Of a stretch of 64,000 nucleotides of DNA, positions 18,727 through 27,564 are shown one piece after another (the stretch's first letter is position 1; every line of letters starts with the position of its first letter). Both the position numbers and the translations under genes were made by a program. The stretch comes from an uncultured Prevotella sp. (lineage in GTDB: Bacteria > Bacteroidota > Bacteroidia > Bacteroidales > Bacteroidaceae): the NCBI GenBank assembly GCA_900770395.1, contig CAAGKM010000047.1:1-64000 (forward strand), written 5' to 3'. The notes below the pieces were generated by a model. It made no database searches, was not told the DNA's origin, and worked only from the letters and a program-made list of their open reading frames with translations.

Positions 18727-18854
18727 AGCTTCTAATTTTAAATATGTGAATAACTGTGTATTATAAATAACGGAAATATATATGCATTTTTGTTAAATAT
18801 CCCTTTTATAGCTAAATTTTTGTTTGTCTGTGATATATCCTCGATGATTTTGCT

Positions 18855-18862
18855 TAATTTTG
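18855..18862 (+). promoter_or_regulatory. -7 promoter element of the SMR exporter gene
   Basis: TAATTTTG followed by CA. It gives a leader of about 54 bases before the ATG at 18924. The leader is GC-richer than its surroundings (GGAGACGCCGG and CTGCCGCCC); no known riboswitch could be recognised in it. Confidence 0.5.
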
Positions 18863-18923
18863 CAGAAACCTTAGAAGGAGACGCCGGAATATTGCTGCCG
18901 CCCTCAAATAGGAAACTTTTATT

Positions 18924-19247
18924 ATGAATTGGATAATATTGATTGCCGCAGGCATGTGCGAGGTAGGATTTACTTACTGTCTCGGACGGGCAAAGGCTGT
19001 GTCGGGACTGGAATGGTGGGCATGGATATGCGGCTTTGTAGTTTTTACTGTTATGAGCATGGGACTGCTTGCCAAAGCAACGCAGACGCTGCCGCTTGGC
19101 ACAGCCTATCCCGTATGGACAGGGATAGGCGCAGTGGGCACAGTGTTGATTGGAATCTTCATATTCCACGAGCCTGCCTCCTTTTGGCGGCTGTTTTTCA
19201 TCTTCACGCTTATTGCTTCGGTCGTGGGTCTGAAGATATTGTCGTAA
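18924..19247 (+). CDS. sugE: Small multidrug resistance (SMR) family exporter, SugE/Gdx-like
   Basis: 107 residues with four membrane helices, the family length. The key glutamate in the first helix is E13 (AGMCEVGF). The SugE/Gdx signature GTAYPVWTGIGAVGTV is close to the E. coli SugE segment, and Gdx members export guanidinium with proton antiport; toxic quaternary amines are alternative substrates. It acts as an inner-membrane antiparallel dimer. It lies 24 bases before a GH2 beta-galactosidase gene, an odd partner. Confidence 0.88.
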   Translation: MNWIILIAAGMCEVGFTYCLGRAKAVSGLEWWAWICGFVVFTVMSMGLLAKATQTLPLGTAYPVWTGIGAVGTVLIGIFIFHEPASFWRLFFIFTLIASVVGLKILS

Positions 19248-19271
19248 GAACCAAATATAAAACATATAAAT

Positions 19272-22200
19272 ATGAAAAAGAGACTATTTGTAACATTGGG
19301 AATGGCTGGACTTGCCATTATTGCTATGGGAGCGAAGAAAACAATGCCCCAAACTGCCGTAAAGCTGCAGCCAACCTATACTGAGTGGCACGACCTGCAG
19401 GTGAATGAAATCAACCGCCTGCCACTGCACACGCAGTTCTTCTGTTTCAATGTAGATGAAATTGGTGCCAACGGTAATGCTGTGCCCGACAAGACTAAGA
19501 GCAGAAATTTCCTCTCTTTAGACGGACAATGGAAGTTCAAATGGGTGGAGAATGCCGACCAGCGGCCTACAGACTTCTACAAGAATGACCTTGACGACTC
19601 ATCGTGGGGCACAATGACATTGCCTGCCAACTGGGAGATGAACGGTTTTGGCGACCCCGAGTATGTGAACGTGGGCTTTGCATGGCGAGGACATTTCAAT
19701 GAGCAGCCGCCGGCAGTGCCTGTGAAAGATAATCATGTAGGCTCTTACCGCAGAACAATAACAATCCCTTCCGACTGGGATGGCAAGCAGGTGATAGCCC
19801 ACTTCGGCAGCGTGACCTCAAACATCTATCTGTATGTTAATGGACAGTTTGCAGGCTATGCCGAGGACAGCAAAGTGGCTGCCGAGTTCGATATCACTCC
19901 TTATATAAATAAAGGTGAGAACCTGATTGCCTTCCAGACTTTCCGCTGGTGTGATGGCTCATGGTGCGAGGACCAGGACTTCTGGCGGTTGAGCGGCGTG
20001 GCACGTGAGAGTTATCTCTATGCCCGCAATGGCGCAAACCACATCGATGACATACGCGTCACTCCCGACCTTGTGAATAACTACACCGACGGGGTGCTCA
20101 ACATATCGGCGAAGGTGACAGGCAATACCAACATTGTCTTCAATCTTTATGACGCCGACGGCAAGAAAGTGACGGAGACAACGGCAAGCAGCACAAAAGA
20201 CGGCAACATAACCTGCGCCATTATGGTAAAGACTCCAAAGAAGTGGACTGCCGAGACCCCATATCTCTATACCCTTGTGGCACGTGTCACAGCAGCAGGC
20301 AAGGCTACTGATTGTTCGGCAATACCCGTAAAGGTGGGATTTCGCAAGGTGGAGATAAAAAACCGTCAGTTGCTCGTCAACGGACAGCCCATATATATAA
20401 AAGGTGCAAACCGTCATGAGATAGACCCTGACGGAGGTTATGTGGTGAGCATGGAGCGCATGATTCAGGACATAAAGATGATGAAGCGCCTGAACATAAA
20501 CGCCGGGCGCCCCTGCCACTATCCCGACGACCCACGGTGGTATGACCTCTGCGATGAGTACGGACTCTACGTTGTGGCAGAGGCAAACATAGAGAGCCAC
20601 GGTTTTCTTTATGACAGCAATGCGATAACTAAGAAACCTGTATTTGCAAAACAAATAATGGAGCGCAACCAGCACAATGTGGTGATGTACTTCAATCACC
20701 CGTCGGTGGTGACATGGAGTCTTGGCAACGAAACGGCAATGTGCGACAACTTCATCGCTGCTTATAACTGGATAAAGAGCCAGGACAAGAGCCGTCCGGT
20801 GCAGTATGAGCCTGCTCAACAAGGCAACGGCACCGACATATTCTGCCCTATGTACTACCCCGTGGATGCCTGCGAGAATTACAGCAAGAATCCCGACAGT
20901 AAGATGCCGCTCATACAGTGTGAGTATAACCACACAATGGGCAATTCAGGCGGTAATCTGAAAGAGTACTGGGAGCTGGTGCGCAAATATCCCATATTCC
21001 AAGGAGGCTTCGACTGGGACTTCCAGGACCAGGCACTTCACCGCAAGCCAGCGAGGCCAATGAGCGTGCGGGTTGAGGGAATGAGCAACGAGGAGCTGCG
21101 CAAGATAGAATACACATATGGCGGTGACTACAACAATTATGACCCGAGCGACAACAACTTCAACTGCAACGGAATCGTGGGACCCGACCGTCAGATGAAT
21201 CCTCATGCCTACGAGGTGGCTTACCAGTATCAGAACATCTGGGCAACAATGAAGGATGCCGCAAAGGGCGAGGTTAGCGTGCACAATGAGTATTTCTTCC
21301 GTGGTCTCGACAACTATACGATGGCGTGGACACTCATTGAGGACGGCAAGGCAACACAAAGCGGCACCATCGACAATCTCAATGTAGCACCGCAGCAGAC
21401 AAAGACATTCACCGTGCCCTACGACCTCACAAAGGTGAGCGGCAAGGAAGTGTTCCTCAACATCGACTTTAAGCTGAAGAAGGCTGAGCCGCTGATGAAT
21501 GCAGCGCAGACTGTTGCGTATGCTCAGCTGACTGTTAAGGAGAAGAAGTGCTGCGGTAAATGTGATGCCACACAGTTGGCAAAGTCCAAGAACAAGGTTA
21601 AGATTACCGACAAGACCAAGGAGAGCACGATTACTGTAGCTACCGATGATATAACATTGCAGTTCGACCGCGCCACAGGACTCATCTCACAATACACATA
21701 TCAGGGAAAGTCGCTTCTCGGAGAGGGCGGCACCCTAAAGCCAAACTTCTGGCGCGCTCCAACCGACAACGACATGGGTGCCGGTTTGCAGAAGAAGTTC
21801 AAGGTTTGGAAGAATCCTCAGATGAGCCTGAAAAACCTGGCAGTGGAGAAGGAAAAGAAGACCAACCTGATAAAGATTTCTGCTGATTACGACATGCCGG
21901 AGTTGAAGGGCGAATTGGAAATATCATACATTCTTGACCCAGCCACAGGCACACTGAAAGTTTCGCAGGAGTTTGATGCCTCCGAGGAAAAAGGCACCGA
22001 CCTGTTCCGTTTTGGAATGTTGATGCAGTTGCCATACAATATGGACAAGAGCACCTACTACGGCCGTGGTCCGATAGAGAACTACAGCGACCGTAAGGAC
22101 TGCATGAGAATAGGAATATACAGCGATGATGCCGACAACCAGTATTTCCCATACATCCGTCCGCAGGAGAGCGGCACAAAGAGCGACATACGCTGGTGGA

Positions 22201-22478
22201 GCCAGCAGGACAGCAATGGCTTTGGTTTGAAGATAGCAAGCTGCACACCGTTCTATGCCAGTGCTCTGCACTTCGATACCGAGGAGCTTGACGACGGCGA
22301 TGACAAGGAGCAGCGTCACAGTTTCAACCTCAACAAGTCGAAATTCACCAACCTGTTTATCGACGGTGAGCACAGCGGAGTGGCTGGCATCAATAGCTGG
22401 GGTGCACTGCCGCTGAGGCAATACCGTGTGTATTATGGTGACAAGAAGTTCAGCTTTATCATTATACCTATCAGATAA
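19272..22478 (+). CDS. GH2 beta-galactosidase (LacZ-like), secreted
   Basis: 1068 residues. A signal-peptide-like N-terminus (MKKRLFVTLGMAGLAIIAMG) suggests periplasmic location. Domain order is sugar-binding jelly-roll (about 60-240), Ig-like, a TIM barrel (about 370-665), a second Ig-like domain and a C-terminal beta-galactosidase small-chain domain (about 790-1065, with YYGRGPIENYSDR). The acid/base is E487 in SLGNETAM and the nucleophile E551 in QCEYNHTMGNSGG. The substrate is terminal beta-galactosides, by family; galactose-decorated mannan or lactose are possible. The segment INAGRPCHYPDDPRWYD differs slightly from the common NAVRTSHYP. Confidence 0.93.
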   Translation: MKKRLFVTLGMAGLAIIAMGAKKTMPQTAVKLQPTYTEWHDLQVNEINRLPLHTQFFCFNVDEIGANGNAVPDKTKSRNFLSLDGQWKFKWVENADQRPTDFYKNDLDDSSWGTMTLPANWEMNGFGDPEYVNVGFAWRGHFNEQPPAVPVKDNHVGSYRRTITIPSDWDGKQVIAHFGSVTSNIYLYVNGQFAGYAEDSKVAAEFDITPYINKGENLIAFQTFRWCDGSWCEDQDFWRLSGVARESYLYARNGANHIDDIRVTPDLVNNYTDGVLNISAKVTGNTNIVFNLYDADGKKVTETTASSTKDGNITCAIMVKTPKKWTAETPYLYTLVARVTAAGKATDCSAIPVKVGFRKVEIKNRQLLVNGQPIYIKGANRHEIDPDGGYVVSMERMIQDIKMMKRLNINAGRPCHYPDDPRWYDLCDEYGLYVVAEANIESHGFLYDSNAITKKPVFAKQIMERNQHNVVMYFNHPSVVTWSLGNETAMCDNFIAAYNWIKSQDKSRPVQYEPAQQGNGTDIFCPMYYPVDACENYSKNPDSKMPLIQCEYNHTMGNSGGNLKEYWELVRKYPIFQGGFDWDFQDQALHRKPARPMSVRVEGMSNEELRKIEYTYGGDYNNYDPSDNNFNCNGIVGPDRQMNPHAYEVAYQYQNIWATMKDAAKGEVSVHNEYFFRGLDNYTMAWTLIEDGKATQSGTIDNLNVAPQQTKTFTVPYDLTKVSGKEVFLNIDFKLKKAEPLMNAAQTVAYAQLTVKEKKCCGKCDATQLAKSKNKVKITDKTKESTITVATDDITLQFDRATGLISQYTYQGKSLLGEGGTLKPNFWRAPTDNDMGAGLQKKFKVWKNPQMSLKNLAVEKEKKTNLIKISADYDMPELKGELEISYILDPATGTLKVSQEFDASEEKGTDLFRFGMLMQLPYNMDKSTYYGRGPIENYSDRKDCMRIGIYSDDADNQYFPYIRPQESGTKSDIRWWSQQDSNGFGLKIASCTPFYASALHFDTEELDDGDDKEQRHSFNLNKSKFTNLFIDGEHSGVAGINSWGALPLRQYRVYYGDKKFSFIIIPIR

Positions 22479-22524
22479 ATAGCATTACGACACAAAAAAT
22501 TTAGAAATCACAAAAGAAAAAACT

Positions 22525-22857
22525 ATGGTAATAGACTTTGAAAAGATTGCCGAGGTTCACCAGATGAACTTTAAAGGCGGAAAGGGAGCTCTCGACACAC
22601 GCAACTACGTAGACGATAAAATGAAGATAATGTATTCAACATTGCGCCCGGGAGCCTCATCAGGCCTTCATACCCACAACGGCAACTGTGAGATTGTATA
22701 TATAATAAGCGGTGAGGCCACATTCCATTACGACAACACTGTGGAGAAGGTGAGAACCGGACTATGCCACTATTGTCCGGAAGGGCACTCACATTATATG
22801 GAGAACCTTACAGACCACGACCTGGTGTATCTTGCCATCGTGGCGGAGCATCATTGA
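22525..22857 (+). CDS. Small cupin-domain protein
   Basis: 110 residues, one conserved cupin barrel with likely metal ligands in HTHNGNCE (motif 1) and PEGHSHY (motif 2). No signal peptide, so cytoplasmic. The substrate is unknown. It is 46 bases after the GH2 gene and 32 bases before aroQ, so it may be part of the same transcript. Small single-cupin proteins are often sugar isomerases, sensors or dioxygenases; none of these can be chosen here. Confidence 0.8.
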   Translation: MVIDFEKIAEVHQMNFKGGKGALDTRNYVDDKMKIMYSTLRPGASSGLHTHNGNCEIVYIISGEATFHYDNTVEKVRTGLCHYCPEGHSHYMENLTDHDLVYLAIVAEHH

Positions 22858-22889
22858 TGAAAAGCGGAACTACAATTACATTAAATTTT

Positions 22890-23321
22890 ATGAGAAAGAT
22901 ACAGATAATCAACGGTCCGAACCTGAACATGCTCGGAGTACGCGAGCCTGGCATCTACGGCAGCAGCTCGTTTGAGACATACCTGCCGCAGCTCAGGGAG
23001 AGATATCCCGATGTGCAGATAGACTATTATCAGAGCAATATCGAGGGTGAGCTTATAAACAAAATGCAGGAGGTGGGCTTTAGCTGCGACGGCATTGTAC
23101 TGAACGCTGGGGCATACACCCATACAAGTGTGGCGCTGCAGGACTGCATCCGCTCACTGCGGTGTCCCACGATAGAAGTACATATAAGTAATGTGCACAA
23201 GCGCGAGGAGTTCCGCCACCATTCATTTATATCCTGCGCCTGTCTCGGAGTGATCTGCGGATTCGGCCTCGACAGTTATCGCCTTGCCATTGAAGGACTG
23301 CTATCCGCAAACAACAATTAA
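22890..23321 (+). CDS. aroQ: Type II 3-dehydroquinate dehydratase
   Basis: 143 residues from the ATG at 22890; the frame is open further upstream, but that part overlaps the cupin gene. Motifs of the dodecameric type II enzyme are NGPNLNMLGVREPGIYG (with the catalytic tyrosine), NAGAYTHTSVALQDC, and VHISNVHKREEFRHHS. It catalyses dehydration of 3-dehydroquinate to 3-dehydroshikimate in the shikimate pathway, in the cytoplasm. The next gene starts 3 bases after the stop. Confidence 0.95.
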   Translation: MRKIQIINGPNLNMLGVREPGIYGSSSFETYLPQLRERYPDVQIDYYQSNIEGELINKMQEVGFSCDGIVLNAGAYTHTSVALQDCIRSLRCPTIEVHISNVHKREEFRHHSFISCACLGVICGFGLDSYRLAIEGLLSANNN

Positions 23322-23324
23322 GCA

Positions 23325-23963
23325 ATGCAGCCATTGACTTTAGAGGATTATATCCTGCAGCACATAGAGCCGGAGCCTGACTATCTCTATAGGCTTTACC
23401 GCGCCACGAACATACATCTGCTGCGTGGACGTATGGCAAGTGGGCACCTGCAGGGCAGACTACTGAAGATGCTTGTGCAGATGATTCGCCCCAAGAACAT
23501 TCTTGAGGTGGGCACGTTCAGTGGCTACAGCGCCATTTGCATGGCTGAGGGGCTGGACGAGGGCGGCAAGGTGTACACCTTTGAGATAAACGACGAGCAG
23601 GAGGATTTTACACGCCCGTGGATTGAGGGCTCTGCCGTGGCTGACAAGATTGAGTTTATCATCGGCGACGCCAATATAGAGGCTCCAAAGCTTGGCATTG
23701 AGTTTGACATGGCTTTTATCGACGGTGACAAGCGCACTTATACCGAAACCTACGAGATGGTGCTCGGCACTCTGCGCAAGGGTGGATTCATCCTTGCCGA
23801 CAATACCTTGTGGGACGGGCATGTGGTGGAGCGGCAATACTTAGAGCACGACCGCCAGACACAGGGCATAGAGTCGTTCAATGAGTTTATAGCAAAAGAC
23901 AACCGTGTGGAGCAGGTGATACTGCCGCTGCGCGACGGGCTGACGCTGATAAGGAAAAAATAA
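23325..23963 (+). CDS. Class I SAM-dependent O-methyltransferase
   Basis: 212 residues, the size of the COMT-like bacterial methyltransferases (Methyltransf_3). The SAM-binding motif ILEVGTFSGYSAI is at about 63-75, the acidic segment VYTFEIND follows, and the metal-binding aspartates are in DMAFIDGDK and FILADNTLWDG. The acceptor is unknown; catechol-like or other hydroxyl substrates are possible from the family. It is packed between aroQ and xerD with only 3 and 1 bases between the genes. Confidence 0.9.
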   Translation: MQPLTLEDYILQHIEPEPDYLYRLYRATNIHLLRGRMASGHLQGRLLKMLVQMIRPKNILEVGTFSGYSAICMAEGLDEGGKVYTFEINDEQEDFTRPWIEGSAVADKIEFIIGDANIEAPKLGIEFDMAFIDGDKRTYTETYEMVLGTLRKGGFILADNTLWDGHVVERQYLEHDRQTQGIESFNEFIAKDNRVEQVILPLRDGLTLIRKK

Positions 23964-23964
23964 C

Positions 23965-24876
23965 ATGCAGAAAAACGACGCTAACGTTGTGCGCGATTAT
24001 GTGCGCTATCTCAAACTTGAGCGTGGTCACTCGTCGAACACCATCGACGGATACCGGCACGACCTGCGCAAGCTTCTCGACTTTATGCAGGAGACCGGCA
24101 AGACCGTGTATGACATTCAGCTTGAGAATCTTGAGACATTCTCGGCGGGACTGCACGACATTGGCATAACTCCCACGTCACAATGCAGGATACTGAGTGG
24201 TGTTCGGTCTTTCTGCCGTTTCCTGAAACTCGACGGCTACAGGGATGATGACCCATCGGAACTGCTTGAGTCGCCGCAGTTGGGGAAACATCTGCCCGAG
24301 GTGCTCAGCACGACTGAGGTGGACATGCTTGAGGACAGCATTGACCTGAGCAAATGGGAGGGGCAGCGCAACAAAGCCATAATCGAGGTGCTGTTCTCGT
24401 GCGGACTGCGGGTGAGCGAGCTTATAACGCTTAAGCTCTCAGACCTCTATATCGACGAGCGTTTCGTGCGTGTTATGGGAAAAGGCTCAAAGGAGCGCCT
24501 CGTGCCAATATCGGGCAAGGCGATAAAAGAGCTGAATTACTGGTTTATTGACCGTAATGGCATGAAGATAAAGCCTGGCGAGGAAGACTATGTGTTTCTT
24601 AACCGCCGCGGCGCGCATCTCACCCGCACCATGATTCTGATAATGATAAAGCGGCAGGCGGAGATTGCGGGAATAACAAAGACCATCTCGCCCCACACCC
24701 TGCGCCACTCGTTTGCCACCGCACTGCTTGAGGGTGGCGCAAACCTCAGGGTAATACAGGAGATGCTCGGGCACGAGAGCATTGCCACCACAGAGATTTA
24801 CACACATGTGGACACCACAAAACTGCGTGAGGAGGTGTTGTTGCACCATCCGAGAAATAGGGACTGTAATGTATGA
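23965..24876 (+). CDS. xerD: Chromosome-dimer-resolving tyrosine recombinase XerD
   Basis: 303 residues, typical for XerC/XerD. The N-terminal core-binding domain (GHSSNTIDGYRHDL) is followed by a complete catalytic set: R in CGLRVSEL, K in GKGSKERLVP, H and R in SPHTLRHSFAT, H in LGHESIATT and the tyrosine in EIYTHV. It resolves chromosome dimers at dif with its partner recombinase during division. Start one base after the methyltransferase stop. Confidence 0.93.
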   Translation: MQKNDANVVRDYVRYLKLERGHSSNTIDGYRHDLRKLLDFMQETGKTVYDIQLENLETFSAGLHDIGITPTSQCRILSGVRSFCRFLKLDGYRDDDPSELLESPQLGKHLPEVLSTTEVDMLEDSIDLSKWEGQRNKAIIEVLFSCGLRVSELITLKLSDLYIDERFVRVMGKGSKERLVPISGKAIKELNYWFIDRNGMKIKPGEEDYVFLNRRGAHLTRTMILIMIKRQAEIAGITKTISPHTLRHSFATALLEGGANLRVIQEMLGHESIATTEIYTHVDTTKLREEVLLHHPRNRDCNV

Positions 24877-24884
24877 GCTGTTTG

Positions 24885-24926
24885 TTTCCCTCCCGTTACA
24901 ATCTATTTTCCTCCCGTCACAATCTT
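24885..24926. repeat. 21-bp tandem duplication at the 3' end of mutS
   Basis: The 21-base units at 24885-24905 and 24906-24926 differ at three positions and share CTCCCGT and ACAATCT. The right copy encodes the last residues of MutS (KIVTGGK) and the left copy falls at and after its stop. Confidence 0.75.
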
Positions 24927-27524
24927 CTTTATCTCGTTGAGTTTGTTGAGAGCTTCAACAGGAGTAAGATTGTTTATGTCGAGACATAGAATCTCATCGC
25001 GCACTTGTGACAGCACAGGGTCATCGAGCTGGAAGAAGCTCAATTGCATGCCCTCACGGCTGTTGGCAACATCCATGAGCGGCTTGCCTGCAGCACCCAC
25101 CTGGGCATTATCGCTCTCAAGCTGTTTCAGGATTATGTTGGCACGTTTCACTATTGAGCGCGGCATACCGGCAATCTCTGCCACATGAATACCGAACGAG
25201 TGTTCCGAGCCTCCACGCTGCAGGCGGCGCAGGAATATCACCTTGCCGTCCATCTCCTTCACGCTCACGTTGTAGTTCTTGATGCGGGGGAAATGCTTCT
25301 CCATCTCGTTAAGCTCATGATAGTGGGTGGCGAAAAGGGTGCGTGCCTTTCCACGGCTGTTCTCATGAAGATACTCCACTATTGCCCATGCAATTGAGAT
25401 GCCGTCGTATGTTGATGTGCCTCTGCCAAGCTCATCGAACAACACCAACGAGCGTTCCGACACATTATTTAATATATTGGATGCCTCGGTCATCTCAACC
25501 ATAAATGTTGACTCGCCGAGGGCTATGTTGTCGCTTGCTCCAACACGGGTGAATATCTTGTCTACCAAGCCTATCCTCGCACTGTCGGCAGGCACGAAGC
25601 AACCTATCTGCGCCAACAATACGATGAGGGCGGTTTGGCGCAGCAATGCCGACTTACCAGCCATGTTAGGACCTGTGATTATCACAATCTGCTGTTTCTC
25701 ATTGTCGAGCATTATGTCGTTGGGAATATATTGCTCGCCCACTGGCAATTGTGTCTCAATCACTGCATGGCGGCCCTGGCGTATGTCGATGGTTAGCGAC
25801 TGGTCGATAACGGGACGAACATAATGATTATCCTCCGCAGTCTTGGCAAACGACAGCAGGCAGTCGATGCGGGCAATGAGATTGGCGTTAATCTGTATCT
25901 GAGGTATGAAGTCCTGAATGTAGGTCACAAGCTCATTGAACAATCGAAGCTCAAGGCTCATTATCTTGTCCTCGGCACCAAGAATCTTCTCCTCATATTC
26001 CTTCAACTCCTGGGTTATGTAGCGCTCTGCCTGTGCGAGAGTCTGTTTGCGCACCCATTCTACCGGCACTTTATCCTTAAATGTGTTGCGCACCTCAAGA
26101 TAATATCCAAACACATTATTATAGCCAATCTTCAGACTGTTGATGCCTGTGATCTGCTGCTCACGCTCCTGTATCTTCAGCAGGTATTCCTTGCCGCCAA
26201 AGGCAATGTTGCGCAGCTCGTCAAGCTCAGAGTCAACACCCGACTTTATCACCCTGCCTTTGTTTATCTGCAATGGCGGATCGTTCTCAATCTCACGCTC
26301 AATACGGTCGAAGAGCGGCTCACAACCGTCGAGTTGCTCGCCGATGTGGCGGATAGCCTCGTTCTCTGCTGTTATACATGCGGCTTTAATGGGGCGTATA
26401 GCCTTCAGGGCTGTCTTAAGCTGCACCACCTCACGGGGTGACACCCTGCCCACAGCCACCTTTGAGATTATTCGCTCAAGGTCGCCAATCTTATGCAGCT
26501 CATCATCCACGCAACTGCGGAACTCTGGCTCACGGAAGAAATAATCAACCACATCAAGACGGCGGTTTATCTGACGCTCATCCCTGAGTGGGAACACCAT
26601 CCATCGGTGAAGCATACGTCCGCCCATGGGCGATACCGTGCGGTCGATGACATTAAGAAGTGATGTACCGTCCTCTTGCATCGGACTTACAAGCTCCAAT
26701 GAGCGGATGGTGAACTTATCCATCCTCACATAGCGTTCCTCCTCGATTCTTGTGAGTGAGGTGATGTGGCTTATCTGTGTGTGCTGCGTAATCTCGAGAT
26801 ACTGCAATATGGCTCCGCTTGCTATTATGCCGTTGTGAAGATGCTCCACACCGAAGCCTTTAAGGTTCTTCACATTAAAGTGTTTCAGTAGTTTCTGGCG
26901 TGCTGTCTGGTCGGTAAACACCCAGTCATCGAGTTCAAACACACAGTAGCGTGTGCCGAAATAACGCTCAAACTCCTGCTTCTTGGTACGCTCATACAAC
27001 ACCTCCTTAGGTTGAAAACTGTTGAGCAGTTTCTCCACATAGTCTTTTGTGCCCTCACCTGTGAGATATTCTCCGGTTGAGATGTCGAGGAATGCCACTC
27101 CACACGCCGACTTTCCGAAATGCACGGCAGCAAGAAAGTTGTTTTCCTTATAGTTGAGCACATTGTCGTTGAGCGCCACGCCAGGGGTTACAAGTTCGGT
27201 GATACCGCGCTTAACAAGTTTCTTGGTGAGCTTCGGGTCCTCTAACTGATCGCAGATGGCAACACGCATGCCAGCCCTTACGAGCTTAGGCAGATAGGTG
27301 TCGAGAGCATGATGTGGAAAGCCTGCCATCTCGGTGGTGGTCTTTCCTGCGGCACCGCTGCGGCGTGTCAGTGTTATACCCAATATCTTCGATGCTGTGA
27401 TGGCATCTTGGCAATATGTCTCATAGAAGTCTCCGCACCTAAACAGTAGCAAGGCATCGGGATGCTTTGCCTTCAGGTCGAAGAACTGTTTCATCATCGG
27501 GGTCAACTCTTTCTCTTTTGCCAT
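24903..27524 (-). CDS. mutS: DNA mismatch repair protein MutS
   Basis: 873 residues, normal length. The mismatch-recognition F-x-E motif appears in CGDFYETY near residue 30. The lever and clamp domains follow, and the ATPase domain has Walker A GPNMAGKSALL and Walker B LVLFDELGRGTSTYDG, then ATHYHEL. The C-terminal helix-turn-helix region is present. It binds mispaired bases and recruits MutL. The gene is convergent with xerD (26-base gap) and lies downstream of the P-type ATPase with a 40-base gap on the opposite side. Confidence 0.97.
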   Translation of the reverse strand: MAKEKELTPMMKQFFDLKAKHPDALLLFRCGDFYETYCQDAITASKILGITLTRRSGAAGKTTTEMAGFPHHALDTYLPKLVRAGMRVAICDQLEDPKLTKKLVKRGITELVTPGVALNDNVLNYKENNFLAAVHFGKSACGVAFLDISTGEYLTGEGTKDYVEKLLNSFQPKEVLYERTKKQEFERYFGTRYCVFELDDWVFTDQTARQKLLKHFNVKNLKGFGVEHLHNGIIASGAILQYLEITQHTQISHITSLTRIEEERYVRMDKFTIRSLELVSPMQEDGTSLLNVIDRTVSPMGGRMLHRWMVFPLRDERQINRRLDVVDYFFREPEFRSCVDDELHKIGDLERIISKVAVGRVSPREVVQLKTALKAIRPIKAACITAENEAIRHIGEQLDGCEPLFDRIEREIENDPPLQINKGRVIKSGVDSELDELRNIAFGGKEYLLKIQEREQQITGINSLKIGYNNVFGYYLEVRNTFKDKVPVEWVRKQTLAQAERYITQELKEYEEKILGAEDKIMSLELRLFNELVTYIQDFIPQIQINANLIARIDCLLSFAKTAEDNHYVRPVIDQSLTIDIRQGRHAVIETQLPVGEQYIPNDIMLDNEKQQIVIITGPNMAGKSALLRQTALIVLLAQIGCFVPADSARIGLVDKIFTRVGASDNIALGESTFMVEMTEASNILNNVSERSLVLFDELGRGTSTYDGISIAWAIVEYLHENSRGKARTLFATHYHELNEMEKHFPRIKNYNVSVKEMDGKVIFLRRLQRGGSEHSFGIHVAEIAGMPRSIVKRANIILKQLESDNAQVGAAGKPLMDVANSREGMQLSFFQLDDPVLSQVRDEILCLDINNLTPVEALNKLNEIKKIVTGGK

Positions 27525-27564
27525 ATCTTTTTAAGAAATTAAGAGGTTTAGGTAATGTAGGATG

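Noticed and set aside
18863..18923. Guanidine riboswitch before the SMR exporter
   Set aside because: The leader is GC-rich but does not show the conserved segments of the known classes; no stable hairpin pair could be drawn by eye.
17600..18923. Prophage or integrative element around the invertase-type recombinase
   Set aside because: No structural phage genes, relaxase, excisionase, tRNA or terminal repeats are near; neighbours are ordinary genes.
19959..20933. Long minus-strand open frame opposite the GH2 beta-galactosidase gene
   Set aside because: It is antisense to a complete, motif-rich gene, has no recognisable domain, and its composition is the mirror of that gene.
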